From: Entrophospora sp. SA101
Lineage: Eukaryota; Glomeromycota; Glomeromycetes; Entrophosporales; Entrophosporaceae
DNA length: 56,412 bases
NCBI GenBank assembly: GCA_958430865.1
Contig: CAUDNR010002358.1
Coordinates: 5,589-62,000 of the forward strand
Direction: 5' to 3'
Shown piece by piece: positions 1 through 11,423 of this stretch. The position numbers and the translations under genes were made by a program. The number at the start of each line of letters is the position of its first letter. Position 1 is the first letter of the stretch. The notes below the pieces were generated by a model. The model made no database searches. It was given only the letters and a program-made list of their open reading frames with translations, and was not told the DNA's origin.

Positions 1-52
1 CTTTTTATTAAAAAAATAAATCACAAACAAATAAAAAAACAAATGTAATAAA

Positions 53-90
<38 letters not shown>

Positions 91-112
91 GCCAAAGGGA
101 GTTTCTACTTAC

Positions 113-242
113 TAATTGGCAAGTATTCAGTACTACTATTATTAGGATCTTTGTAATTACCTTGGAAATGATTAATGATTTCATAATTGCTGTCCAATTC
201 TTCTTGTCTTGAGCTAGAAGATTCTGTTTTGTTAGAATTCAT
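113..242 (-). CDS. First exon of a leftward gene, truncated by the window edge
   Basis: On the minus strand an ATG at 242 opens a 43-codon stretch (MNSNKTESSSSRQEELDSN...) that runs to a good donor (GTAAGT, 112-107). Reading on past the donor meets a stop within two codons, so this is best read as exon 1 of a gene continuing left of position 1. The peptide is Ser/Asn/Glu-rich with no recognisable domain. The intron that follows contains a (TA)n run at about 56-87. Function unknown. Confidence 0.4.
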
Positions 243-1161
243 TTTGGAGAAATATAAAAGATTGAAATTTTACTGGCAATAATTATTATCAAAAAAATAT
301 ATATTAATATTAATATATGATTTAATTTTGATAATGCAAGTCTTATTATGATCATCAAAATTAAGAAATTTCAGGGATAAAAAAATTCCAACTGGGGTGT
401 ACCAGATGACAAAGAATTTTTTACTTTCAAACAACAAACTTTATTTATTAATGCTAATAAAATTGTTGAATTCTAATATATTAATAGAATAGTTATTAAT
501 GTGATGACAATAACATATTAATATACATTTTAATAGTTGCTGCAGCGGATTATGATTTTTAAAATTTTTGTTTCACCACCATCACATAAATAAATTCGTG
601 AGATTAGTAATTTTGGCAATACAAATAACAAAATAATAAAACGTATTTTAAATGAAGTTTTCCTATCTATTATTACTATCACTATTATTATTACTATATA
701 TATATTATTACTATATATATATATTATTATTATGTGTCACACATGATAGGACTTCGGATGAACTCCGATCTAAAGCTAATCTTGCCTCCACTTTAAGAAC
801 TACTTGTGGTAATACATGGTCATCCATCATCTTTAGTGCTATTTAAAAATAACTTTGTTACACTTTTCCATATTACATGTAACCTCAAAAGGCAGATACT
901 TTTACACCCTGTTGCACAGCCATATCTCATGCTCTAATTGGCAGAACTGAAATTTTGGCATCTCTATTTAAAAGCTTGCTTTTTTACTACAACATAGAAA
1001 TTCGCAATTTGACGATCACTTGTGATAAAATTTAATTTATTATTTTATATATTAATATATTAATTTTTCATATATGTATATACAGATGAAAAACTACTAT
1101 CATAATAAAATTAAAATAAAACAATGATTAAATATTTTTAAAAAAAGAAAATAGTTTTCAA
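243..1161. other. Intergenic, no supported gene
   Basis: AT-rich spacer with simple TAT/TTA runs. An open frame at 652-846 is mostly Leu/Tyr/Ile encoded by a microsatellite and is not taken as a gene. The part at 730-1000 has more normal composition but no frame or repeat partner that I can see. Confidence 0.5.
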
Positions 1162-2523
1162 TCACCCTTCACAATAAATCGCCCATACTTCATCTTCATC
1201 GTCATCTATCTTCTCCTCCATAAAACTTTCAACATTTTCATGAATGATTGCTTTATCGTCATCTATTTTCTCATCCACCTCCACAAAACTTTTAACATTT
1301 TCATAAATGATTGGTAACCAGTGAGAAATTGCTTCAAAAACATAATTAAAAGTTTCTTGAGATACCTCAGCAATCTTGTTAACAATTTCTTTAACATGTT
1401 TCGCCACTACGTGATATTCCTCAACTGCTCGATTCACGACCTGATTCATTCGTTTATAAATTGTATCAATAGCAAGACTGTCACTACCATCTTTGTCAAT
1501 AAATCCAAAATATTCATTTTTCAAAAATTCGCCATAATCTTCATAATTATCATTGGTTGTGAACACTTCTTTCTCTTCTTCGTGAGCTATATTTATTGGA
1601 AAATAACTGAATGCCTTCATGATGGTACCATTTTTATCGATGATTTCAATCAATAAATCTTCATTAATCCCAACAATTTCCTTATAATCAAGGTCGAAGT
1701 AATATTGATTCTCATCAATCATATAGACATTTTTCTTGATCGATGTCTCATTACCATAATGCAAAATAACCTCAAATCCTTCGTAATTAGCATAATTTGC
1801 ATTTATAATATCAAATAAAAATCTATTATTTGACATTTGCCAAACTTCAACATATTCTGAAGATCCTCTATAAGAAACATGATTATTATTATGATTATGA
1901 CCAAAATATTGTTTACCAAAAACCAAATCATATAATTTATCAACAGAAGTATCATTGTTCTCAATACTATTGTTGTCCGATTCAAAGTTCAACTGAGAAA
2001 GACTTGTCAAAATAAAAAGTGTAAAATAAGCTATAAACATAACTACAGTTGCTTTAATAATAAACTTTTCTTTTGTTTTAAGGAAACCCTCACGATTCGC
2101 CGAGTCATTTTTTGATTGGTACTTTTGTTTTAATTTGATTGCCTGAGATCTTAGGATTTGCATATTATAATAAACACATTCATCATCCAATTTTGAGAAC
2201 TCTTTGTCAAGCATTACTTGTGTTGTAGAAACGTCACTGGCTAAATCTTCATCATTCACAATATCATCATTCCATATAAAGAGTCCGATTTTTTTATATA
2301 GAAAATATTTCAATAGTTTTTTACGATTTCCTTCCACTACACACTCTAGACCAGTTTCTGGATCGACTGAACAGATAACGGGAAATAAAGTCACATATTT
2401 GTGTAGCTCTAGCATAATTGGAATATGTACAGAAGGTATTTTTGAAAACTTTGATGGTAAAAAGATTACACATAGATCAATCCAACGACGATTAATTCTC
2501 TTACAAGTAGTAGTAGATTTCAT
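1162..2523 (-). CDS. Hypothetical single-pass membrane protein
   Basis: The open frame gives 453 residues. The first ~155 residues are basic and soluble-looking. One clear hydrophobic segment follows at about residues 156-178 (IKATVVMFIAYFTLFIL), then a long acidic C-terminal part. The tail contains an imperfect internal duplication (NVKSFVEVDEKIDDDKA, then NVESFMEEKIDDDEDE). No family is recognised. The frame stays open upstream of the ATG for about 40 codons, to a stop near 2645, in protein-like sequence (KTLCVLDLTNKPLSDAKDN...), so the true start may lie on an upstream exon and 2523 may be internal. It is likely a lineage-specific protein anchored by one helix; orientation cannot be told. 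Confidence 0.6.
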   Translation of the reverse strand: MKSTTTCKRINRRWIDLCVIFLPSKFSKIPSVHIPIMLELHKYVTLFPVICSVDPETGLECVVEGNRKKLLKYFLYKKIGLFIWNDDIVNDEDLASDVSTTQVMLDKEFSKLDDECVYYNMQILRSQAIKLKQKYQSKNDSANREGFLKTKEKFIIKATVVMFIAYFTLFILTSLSQLNFESDNNSIENNDTSVDKLYDLVFGKQYFGHNHNNNHVSYRGSSEYVEVWQMSNNRFLFDIINANYANYEGFEVILHYGNETSIKKNVYMIDENQYYFDLDYKEIVGINEDLLIEIIDKNGTIMKAFSYFPINIAHEEEKEVFTTNDNYEDYGEFLKNEYFGFIDKDGSDSLAIDTIYKRMNQVVNRAVEEYHVVAKHVKEIVNKIAEVSQETFNYVFEAISHWLPIIYENVKSFVEVDEKIDDDKAIIHENVESFMEEKIDDDEDEVWAIYCEG

Positions 2524-5080
2524 CTTTCGTTTCCGGTCATTGCCATCGCCAGATTTGACCTTTAAATAATTTTTGAGTAAATTATCTTTGGCATCTGATA
2601 AAGGTTTGTTGGTAAGGTCAAGTACGCATAGTGTTTTTAATTACGTCAAGTGGTTTTACTTACGCCAAGGGATTTTACTTTAGTCAAATCGTCAAAATGG
2701 CCCTGGTGAGAAATTACCTTTAGTCAATACTTTAGTTACTAAAGTCAAAAGTTTCGTCATACATAATTAGTATAATTATTAGTGTCACGTGCATCACATA
2801 TCAAATACTGTGCTTTTAAATGTTAATGATCAATGGACTAACGGATAACACAGACCCAATTGAACATTTGACATTGAGGTGGGTTCTACTTACTATTTAC
2901 AAGGTTTTCTTTTTAATTTTTTTTATGATATTTGATGTGTAATCTTGTTATATAATATACAAACAATACGAAAAGAAACAAGAATTTAATTACGATTCGT
3001 TGAAACTGTACAACATGATGAAGTAACACGGGTAAGGAAGGCACTACGAAATTCAGGTATACGCTCTAACCAAATTTGCAAGAATAAAATAATATGGAAT
3101 ATCTTTCCTAAAAAATTTTCTAATCGGTTAAACCGAATTAATCCGCTCGGAGCTTTAACCCTATATATCATCTAGGAAATTATGGAATAGAAGGCATCAG
3201 GAATCATTGGCGACATTTTAACACTTTGAACTATGAGGTTATTTTTTGTGGTTATGTTCACTTTGTCTAGCTTTGTTGAATAATTATGAATTTTCATCAA
3301 ACTGGTTTAACTATACCAAATTAAGTGGTCAATGAATTACTACCAATTTAAAAAATTAACATATAATTAAAATCAATATTGTAAAGTTAATTCTTATATC
3401 GGATATTGAGATCAACATCGGACATATCCGATGTTAGCCAATCAATAAAAGGTTTGAATTCAATATGTGCGAGTAGTTTTACTATGAATAAAATCGATTT
3501 GTTATTTTATGTTTCATTTATATTTATGTGTTATTATGGGAAAACCTTAATTTAAAATATCCTATAAATCTTGTTATCCAATTCGTCCATTCATTTGATC
3601 ATATCGTGAATTGAAGGGATTCCATCCAACGAATATTTCCAATTCATTCAATTATCATTAATATGACGATTTATTTATTTATTTGGGCAAGATATAGCTG
3701 TTGTTGTTGGTTTGTTAATTCCCAGTTTTATATATCTAATGGTGGTAAAATAACAACAAAGCATGTGGCTGCAGTTTACTAACGTCGTGTGGCTGTAAAA
3801 ATAATAATAAAACAATTATTTATTTATTTATTTATTACCATAAAGCAGACTAATACTAATCTAAAATTCATCAAAACTGTACTTGTCGATCCTGGTTTCG
3901 TGAAAAGAAGGATCCAATAGAAAACAAAATGTCATTGAAGCGATACACTCTAACTGCGTGATCCGATCTAATTGTCGTCAAGTAATTTTGAAGAACCAAG
4001 ATTAAAGATTTCTTTGTTAACTATAATTTTTTTAATCTCGTTAACGACGATAGCTTGAACTTGGTGAGTTGGAATTGGAATAAATAAAATAAATACCATG
4101 AATATTTCCAACAAACAAATCGTCATCCTAAATCGTAATAGGTGGTAATAATAAAGTATCGGAACTTGGTTTAAGTAAAACTTATCAAAACAAATAAAAA
4201 TTATATCGGATGAGAAATTCGAATTATTTACAAAAATTTTATAATTATATTAAATAAAATGCGGAAGTAGAGAGTTTAGAAACCCATTCCCCGTCATAAT
4301 AATCACAGAGCAAATATATATATGATATATTTTTCTAAAAATAGATGCTTAATCAATTTATTTATTTCTATATAAAATAAAGAACCTAAGGCAAGATGTA
4401 AGAATAAGACTAAGAATATAAGGCAAGATTGGGAGCATCAAATAATAATAATATTATTATAATTATTATTAATAACAATAATAATAATAATAACAATGTA
4501 TAAAAATAATTTATTAACGAATGATTTTAAGATTTATGCAAAAAAATTTTTTATAAATTTATTACTTACATAAATCTCGATAATAATACAAAGACTCGCC
4601 CATTACATTCGATGATTTAATTGATGATCAAGGAAGTTAAATTAATTTTAATTGTAAAACCATGTATATTAAATATATAAATAAATAAATAAATAAAAAA
4701 ATAAAAAGAAATTTTCATCGACCTACAGTAAAATTTCGTTATCTTTATTTTCTATCTCTAAATTTAAATTTCTATTTCTATTCCAACTTTCTGTTATTCC
4801 CAAAAATAATTTGGAGAAAGCATTCAAAATGAGAAAAAAATTCAACTTCTTTTTTTTTATTTTGAAGATATAAGTGACGTTACATGTAACACATAAATTA
4901 TCTTTTTTTGTTAATAAGGAAAAAATTAATTTAAAAAGATACAAACAAAACTCCATGCGTGCCGCAAATATATACTATAGATAAATATATATATATATAT
5001 ATATATACACATTCATAATTCAATTAATTTTCAATTTTCAATTTTTAATTTTTCCTAATACCTACACAACATTATCTCTC
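2524..5080. other. Intergenic spacer
   Basis: No gene seen. It holds imperfect repeats of a TTACGTCAAGTGG / TTACGCCAAGGG type with a TTTTACT tail (about 2640-2700), a short palindrome (ACTTTAG, loop TTA, CTAAAGT) near 2730, TTTA/ATAA/AAT microsatellites near 3810, 4440 and 4680, and the perfect hairpin listed at 3414. A frame at 4723-4956 (-) is low-complexity and not supported. Confidence 0.5.
3414..3435. other. Short perfect inverted repeat
   Basis: Nine-base arms AACATCGGA / TCCGATGTT flank a CATA loop, and a partial third copy (ATCGGATATTGA) lies just upstream. It could be a protein-binding palindrome or the end of a decayed element. Nothing nearby decides which. Confidence 0.35.
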
Positions 5081-5235
5081 TCTCTCTTTTTTCACCTTAT
5101 CTCACCTCCTTTCCTCCTTCTTTATTTCCTTCCCTCCTTCCCTTCTCTTTTCATAATAATACTTGGTTCCTTACAAAGCAAAAAGGTATTCTTTTATTCT
5201 CTCTCTCTCTCTCTCTCTTCCTTCCCTCTTCCCTC
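5081..5235 (+). promoter_or_regulatory. CT-rich tracts upstream of the cupredoxin gene
   Basis: Two pyrimidine-rich blocks, including (CT)n runs at about 5078-5090 and 5200-5218, lie 120-280 bases before the ATG at 5360. Such tracts are common in promoters and leaders of filamentous-fungal genes. Calling this a promoter element is inference from position and composition only. Confidence 0.3.
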
Positions 5236-5359
5236 CCTCATAATTACAATAATATCATCTATAATTTATATACATATACTTACACACTTACACACACACA
5301 ACGCACACATACATATATTTTGACAATATAACTAAATAATAAAAATTAATTATATAATC

Positions 5360-6206
5360 ATGGCCTCGACCTTATCTTCTTCTTCCAATTATTCTTCTCC
5401 CCGTACATATTCAACCACTATTCTCGTATTATTATTATTATTATCATTAATTAACGTTATTAATAATGTCAACGCTGCAGAGGTTGTTATAAGTGTAGCC
5501 GAAAAGGGATTGTCTTTTAGCCCACAAAATGTTACTGTCGCAAAAGGTGATACTGTAAGTATTATTATCAAAAGCTGTTGTTCGTCGAGTTTGCTATAAA
5601 TAAATTTCTAATTTAAAAAAAAATATATATTTTTTTTTGAAAGGTTAAATTCAAACTATTTAAAAGTATGCATATAATTGATGAATCCGATGCACCCGGT
5701 CAATGTGTTAAATCAACGAAAATTACAAAGCCATGTAAGTTTGCTTATTTAATTATTGATTTTTTTCAAAAACCTAATTTCATTTCACTAAAAATATTTT
5801 CTTCTCCATCATAAATCTTTACCGTTTAATAGTAAGTTTGATTGCAAATGTGCCTGATACAACATTAACTTATGAAATTACTAGAGATAATGGATCGATT
5901 TACTATTTTGATAGTTATGCCCAACATTGTTTAAACGGTATGTGGGGTATTATTACTATCGATGATGCCAACAAAAACAATCCTAATAGTGATCCAACAA
6001 AGGCATCGACAACAGGAACCTCACTATCACCAAGTGAAGCCTCACCATCACCAAGTGAAACCTCAGCCAATAATACGAGTGGTTCATTCAATAAGAATAA
6101 TCTTGTTGTACCGATTATACTTGCCTGTGTTGTTGCTGCCGGAATAGCACTTGTAATTCTTTATTGTTTCTTAAGGAGAAGAAGAACCTCTGGAAAAAAA
6201 TACTAG
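5360..6206 (+). CDS. Cupredoxin-like secreted protein with C-terminal membrane anchor
   Basis: Three exons (5360-5554, 5644-5734, 5833-6206) join in phase to 219 residues. A signal peptide covers about residues 1-40 (long Leu run, cut near NVNA). A small cupredoxin (blue-copper) fold follows: FSPQNVTVAKGDTVKFKLF, then H75, and the HCLNGM block (H127, C128, M132) typical of fungal extracellular cupredoxins. A Ser/Thr/Pro-rich stalk and one TM helix at about 180-205 ending in RRRR place the domain outside the cell. C86 and C128 probably form the conserved disulphide. The copper-ligand Cys that normally sits about five residues before HC is absent (YYFDSYAQHC), so the site may be non-classical or empty. 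It resembles fungal serine-rich/uclacyanin-type proteins. Copper or redox function is inferred. Confidence 0.8.
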
Positions 6207-6749
6207 ATTTTTAATGATAAAATTATTTAATTTTTACATGTATATTTATTAATTCACAACATAATTTATTAATAGTTTTTTAACAACTACAGAGAGAATT
6301 AGAATGAATATAATATAATAATTACAAATAAAAAAGATTATATTATATATTAATACTATGAACATAAAATCGAAGGAATTGAAAGACGATAACTGATCAG
6401 AATCTTAATAATGACTCAAATTTATATCAACGTCTACCTACTTACCTACATACATACCTAGTAAACAAGGTAAGTTGAACGTATTTGAATATTTGCAACC
6501 ACATAATTGATAATAATTAATAATAACGATAAAAATGTACACCAATTTCTGTATTATATAATAAATTTAAAATTGCAAGTAAAATGTAAAATGTATTCGC
6601 GCAAAACGTTTTTTCAAACGTTTTTTTCCGAAATCTTCTAATCTTGGTGTTAAAGATTACCGCATTTGGAAACTAATTATCTCTCGTGTCCACACTATTT
6701 CTTTGATTTTTTGCCGTTTCTCTAAACTTTAGTATTAGTAAACAACAAT

Positions 6750-6900
6750 CCACATAAAGCTATAGCTTACAATGTTTTCCGTCTTTTCAACCTCTCTTCA
6801 AATTATAAAGATAAAAATCTTAGTTTGAAGTGAAAATTAATGCTGATTTTGAACAACTATAGCTTCACATAGAGAGCCTCTATCAACACGAGAGGTGATT
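6750..6900 (+). repeat. Diverged direct repeat, copy A
   Basis: It pairs with 7405-7580. Shared landmarks in the same order are ACATAAAGCTATA, GTCTTTTCAACC, ATTATAAAG, TAATGCTGATTTTGAA and CATAGAGAGCCTCTATCAA followed by GAGAGG. The two copies are clearly related but heavily diverged, as for old copies of a dispersed element. Confidence 0.5.
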
Positions 6901-7404
6901 CATTGGAAAACTATATAATGGCCCAGTTTTATTTTATGGATATTTTTAAAAAACGATTGATTGATTACACATATCAGAATTTCTGTTTACATATTAATAT
7001 TAATATAATATTTAATTAAAAAAACTGAGTTCGTTATTATTAATAATTTATATATATCCATCAATTAAGCAAAGTATATACTTTATAGACTTGTATATAT
7101 TCAACAATAAAAATGTATTTATTGTTTTAAAAGATAATGAAAACCAGTTTTTGCATCTTGTGATATGTGTCATGTGTGTTGATAATTAATTGTGACGAAC
7201 CCCAAATCTCTCCAATACCTCAGGTGGGCTAAATAAAAAAAAAATTTTCGCATTAATATACTGATGGTTTTGTTGAACGTAAAGCAAACGCCTGCAATAG
7301 AGTAAGGTTTGCCGAAAGTCAGAAATGATGAGTCACCGTGTAGTGGTGGCTGATTTTACGAAAAGAACGGTCTGGGGCATAACTCATGCCATTTCTCTGA
7401 CAAT

Positions 7405-7580
7405 GCACATAAGCTATACCCATATGAAGAAAGCTTATAATATTTTACATCTTTTCAACCACTCATCAACATTTATAAAGGTAATTTTGGAGGAAAATCT
7501 CGGTTTTGAGGTCAAAAGTAATGCTATTTTTGAAATAACTTTACATAGAGAACCTCTATCAATATGAGAGAGAGGATTCT
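7405..7580 (+). repeat. Diverged direct repeat, copy B
   Basis: Partner of 6750-6900: ACATAAGCTATA, ATCTTTTCAACC, TTTATAAAG, TAATGCTATTTTTGAA and CATAGAGAACCTCTATCAA are in the same order. The 80-codon frame across it is most likely accidental. Confidence 0.5.
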
Positions 7581-7704
7581 GGCTATAACGGCGGCACAGT
7601 AGATATTAATATGATGATGTTATAAAAATAAAAAACCCCGATTGGCTGCACGAATCTGAATTTCTCACATGGGCGGGCATACTAATACTGCAACAAAAAG
7701 CATG

Positions 7705-8766
7705 ACATATCCACCGATTTTTGCAACATTTTAGGGCACATTTATAAAAATTTCTAAGGGGTTACTATATAGAATTAGAAGCTAATTTCGCCCCCCTTTT
7801 TTTTTGCTAAATCTACATATTAATATTAATATGCGCCATTATAATTTCACTTCTGTTTAGATTTTTAAATTTTATTAAAATAATAATAATTTGATACAAA
7901 GATCATTTTAATGTCAAAGAAAAAATCAATAATAATCAATGTTCAATTTCTTTTGTCTGTTTTGCATTCATTCATTATTTAAGAAATGTTGTAGTATATA
8001 CAGAATATACTTTCATCTTATCTCAAATTAAAATCCCTATTTTAAATTGTGGTTTTTATTTATTTATTTTCCTAATACTACATACAGTAGTTTAAAATCC
8101 TATGTTTAACTTTGGAATTTGATTTTCAAGTAATTAGTTACTTAAATTCGAAAAATACCACCATCCAACAAAACAATTGATAAATATGCAAAGAATGTTA
8201 TAAAGATCTTTTATACTTAGCTTTATTGATGATTTATTTAATAGAATCATCCTCACGCCTTGATTTTGCACTATAATTTATATATATATATATATATCAA
8301 AAATTAAAATAAAAACTAATAATAACAGATAAAAAGAATAAAAACTCTAATAAATTATTACCTTTACAGTATTAATATTAATATTAACAATACATAAACA
8401 TGTCACCATTCTGTAAACTGTAATGCCATCTATATTTTATATAAATAATAGATTTAAGGCATTGGTAATGTGGAATTGATTCAAAAAAATATTTAAATCT
8501 TAGAAATATTATTACAAGTTAAAAAACTAAATATTAATATATATAAATCTAGGGGTTACAAAAATCCAATTCACTCACTATTGAATCCAATTCACTGTCG
8601 AATCTCAACAAACATAATAATAACAAAAGTATATAAAAATTACTTTTTTTAGATAAAGAATGGTGTAACATATCAAAAATGTACCTTAAAACAAAACAAA
8701 AACAACGAAAATGTGCCCCAAAATCAGCCTGAAATCGTGTAACATTGCAGAAATCGGTGGATATGT
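7705..8766. mobile_element. Non-autonomous element with terminal inverted repeats (~1.06 kb)
   Basis: The left end reads ACATATCCACCGATTTTTGC (7705 on). The right end read backwards from 8766 gives ACATATCCACCGATTTCTGC, and a second conserved block (TTAGGGCACAT / TTTGGGGCACAT) lies further in on both arms. The interior is AT-rich with no transposase-like frame. No convincing target duplication is visible at the outer edges. It is best read as a MITE-like DNA element; the superfamily cannot be told. Confidence 0.6.
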
Positions 8767-10226
8767 TTTGTTTTAATTAATAAAATTAAGATTTATTTTT
8801 AAAAATTGCTATGTATTTTTTAACAAATCAAAATAACCTCATATTACTTACAAAATGTAATTGATTATTTCCATTCAATAAATATTGATTTCATAATGAT
8901 TGTGTTTCTTTCAAGATCCAAAAATGCGTTTTATTGTTATAAACCACATTTCCAATTAATAATAACAGCCGTTCATGGTTCGAAACCCGTTGAACGGCCA
9001 TAGGAACTGGTTAGTGTAACACCCGAAAACTTTTGTAAAACATCTAATACTTTTTTTTCATCTCAATTCTTGATAAATATAAACAATGTTAATTAATACA
9101 ATATCAGTCAGATATTCTTTATTAAAATATTAATATCGTTGGCTCGGTCTAGACACATTGCAATAAATTTTTTTTTAAATTTTTCAAAGGTTCCTTACTG
9201 CCAAATTTAGTAATGACGGTCAAAGGTTAGCCTAAGTTTAACAATGATCATAGTGCTGTGAACATAGTAATAGTAAAATACATGTACTAAAAAAGAATAG
9301 AACTCTATAACAAATAATTTTTTTACATTACTAGAGACCTATTCTATCAACTAATGAGGATATTTTTTTAAAAGGTAGGATAGAAAATAACTTCTATACT
9401 TTTTAAAATTTGCATAAAATTTTAGATCAACAAAAAAAGAAAGAGTCTGGGAGAAAATGAATAGTAGCTGTTTACATTATTTGGAAAAATTATCTTTATC
9501 AGCCACTAATATCATTGTTACTAAGTGTTGATGTAATAAATATGCGAGGACAAAAAAATTGGTCATCCTTTTTAACTTCACTACAAGCAAGTTATCTATT
9601 TTTTTATTTCTAACTGTCTCATTTTTTACTACTATTAATTTCCTTTTTATATTTTCGTTGACTTTTTCAAATAAAGTAGAAGTACAAACCAGCAACATAT
9701 TGGTTAATTATTTTAAATCAGTGAGTGAATGTGTGAACAATTCAGAAATAGCACTCAGTCTAATATAAGTATTTGGGGAATCAATGATATGAAAGGTTAA
9801 TAATGTGAGTTACTTGTAAAAACTTGTGAATTAATGGTAGTGAATGAATAAGAAGAAGTATGAAGGAGTAACAGTCTGAAAGCATTCATGTTTGTTTGCA
9901 TAGTTCATTCTCCTATAACAGATTATTTGGCTTAAGAAAAATGTCCATTATAGAGAGAACATTATAGACTGTAATAATTATATATTAATATAAGACACAT
10001 AAATTGAGCTTAAATACTCAGTTACAAGATCTGTTATAAACAGTAATAATTTATATGACATATAGATTTGGCTTAAATTCTCAGTTTGTTATGGAACAAG
10101 ATCCATTATTATTATTATAGATGTGCAAAAGTTTTCAGACATCTATTTACATTATTAATTACTCAAACATGTATTTATATCAGTTTGTAGGTTTTGATGA
10201 ATAGATGTATTAAAAACCATACTTCA
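8767..10226. other. Intergenic with pogo-like remnants
   Basis: No supported gene; frames on both strands at 9477-9768 are low-complexity. A small hairpin (GCCGTTCA ... TGAACGGC) with a GGTTCGAAACC loop lies at 8967-8999. An imperfect duplication (GCTTAAATnCTCAG ... AAGATC) lies at about 9995-10110. The right end of a pogo-like element is listed separately at 9938-9971. Confidence 0.45.
9938..9971 (+). repeat. Terminus of a degraded pogo/Tigger-like element
   Basis: AAAAATGTCCATTATAGAGAG followed by a short spacer ends in GACTG-TA, the outside edge expected of a pogo/Tigger terminus (CAGTC with a TA target). A related copy in opposite orientation lies at 41355-41420 (CTCTCTATAACGGACATTTTT). 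A much weaker left-end candidate lies near 9277-9330 (AGAACTCTATAACA...), which would make an element of about 0.7 kb. Confidence 0.4.
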
Positions 10227-10478
10227 TATGGGCCGATTTGCAGAATTGAAACCAAATAAGGTCATCGTACGACACAATTCTCTGGCTTTGATTGGTTGAC
10301 AGGGACAATGTCGTTAAAGTTTACCCTTGTTAAAAGCAAAACACTAAGTAAAAACCCATTGGATTTGGAAAAACCCATTGGATTCTAATAGTAAGAAAAA
10401 ATAATAACATCGCAATTACAATTTAAAATTTTACTAAATAACTTTATCAAATAGTTATATTTTTCATAGAATAACAAA

Positions 10479-10570
10479 GAAAACTTAAAACGCGAGTTTA
10501 TTATTATAGGCATCAGCTGCAAATACTAGAAAACTTAAAACGCGAGTTTATTATTGTAAGCATCAGCTGC
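10479..10570 (+). repeat. Two 42 bp direct repeats inside the transposon 5' region
   Basis: GAAAACTTAAAACGCGAGTT... occurs at 10479-10520 and again at 10529-10570 with two mismatches, a 50-base period. Subterminal direct repeats of this kind often serve as transposase-binding sites; that role is inferred. Confidence 0.6.
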
Positions 10571-10751
10571 ATAGTTTTCCAAATACTAAACAGCCAATAA
10601 CTTCAATTATATTAATAATATTAAAGAGTTTTCTTTCTAAAAAATGGTGATTAAAAAATTTATTTGGATATTAATAACTATTTTTTTTATTTATTAAATA
10701 ATTATTATTTTCTCCTGTTAGCATGTCAATATTTCCTTACACTCCACTATT

Positions 10752-11423
10752 ATGCATCTCTCTATACCTCCTCCTTCATCAAATACTTGCTTTTTATGTT
10801 CTATTTGTGGAAAAAAATTTAAAAGCTCACGTGGTTTAATGCAACACAATAGAATAATACAACAATATAATCAACATCAAGATCTTGATAGATTGCCAAC
10901 TAATATTATTGCAGAATTTAAAGAGATCTTGATTATGGAAATACACAAAAAATTGGTTTTAAATTTTAGGTATATGGGAAAGAAATTAGTATCTGTACCA
11001 TGTCCTGAGAGTCTTTTTTTTTCTATTTTTGCTGGGAATATTCATTATTATTCTAGAACAAAAGGGAATTATAAGTGTATTTTTCAGGGTGAAAAAGCAT
11101 ATGAGATTATAAGTGGAATTTTGAATTCTAATCAATGGGGGAAAAAAGTATATTCACAAAATCAAGAAACATATGTTGTGTGCTTAGATCCTGTTCCATG
11201 GAATCCTTCTACCTCACATAATCAATCAGAAGAAGTACATCCTCTTGAACAATTAATTTATCAACAACAATCTTTAATTAAAAAACAAGCTAGGCGGCCA
11301 CAAATTTTACGTGGTGAAATTTTGATAGAATGGAAAAAACGTATATCAAATGAAGTTGATAAAAATATATGTGTAGCAGGATATATATATTTTCATTTTT
11401 ATATTTCACAATCTTTTATGTAG
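10752..11423 (+). CDS. C2H2 zinc-finger protein encoded by the 3.9 kb transposon
   Basis: A 223-residue frame. Near the N-terminus lies one C2H2-type finger (CSICGKKFKSSRGLMQH), where the expected second His is replaced or shifted (H, then N-R-I). It is followed by alpha/beta-looking sequence without known motifs and a Gln-rich stretch near 170. A splice-acceptor-like TCCTGTTAG ends at 10721, just before the frame, so an upstream exon is possible. It converges on the transposase-like gene inside the same inverted repeats. A role as the element's DNA-binding accessory protein is inferred from context. No close family is recognised. Confidence 0.55.
   Translation: MHLSIPPPSSNTCFLCSICGKKFKSSRGLMQHNRIIQQYNQHQDLDRLPTNIIAEFKEILIMEIHKKLVLNFRYMGKKLVSVPCPESLFFSIFAGNIHYYSRTKGNYKCIFQGEKAYEIISGILNSNQWGKKVYSQNQETYVVCLDPVPWNPSTSHNQSEEVHPLEQLIYQQQSLIKKQARRPQILRGEILIEWKKRISNEVDKNICVAGYIYFHFYISQSFM

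Larger units (their letters stand above)
6207..7704. other. Intergenic, repeat-derived
   Basis: No supported gene. A frame at 7325-7567 lies inside a diverged repeat (next entries) and is probably not coding. The rest is AT-rich with scattered ATTAATATTAAT runs. Confidence 0.5.

Noticed and set aside
652..846. 64-codon frame with hydrophobic start resembling a signal peptide
   Set aside because: The Leu/Tyr/Ile run comes from a TAT/TTA microsatellite; no splice or homology support.
7325..7567. 80-codon frame
   Set aside because: Lies in a diverged dispersed repeat whose other copy is not open in the same frame.
8967..8999. tRNA-like GGTTCGAAACC within a GCCGTTCA/TGAACGGC stem
   Set aside because: T-arm look-alike only; no A box, D or anticodon arms and no acceptor stem at the right distance.
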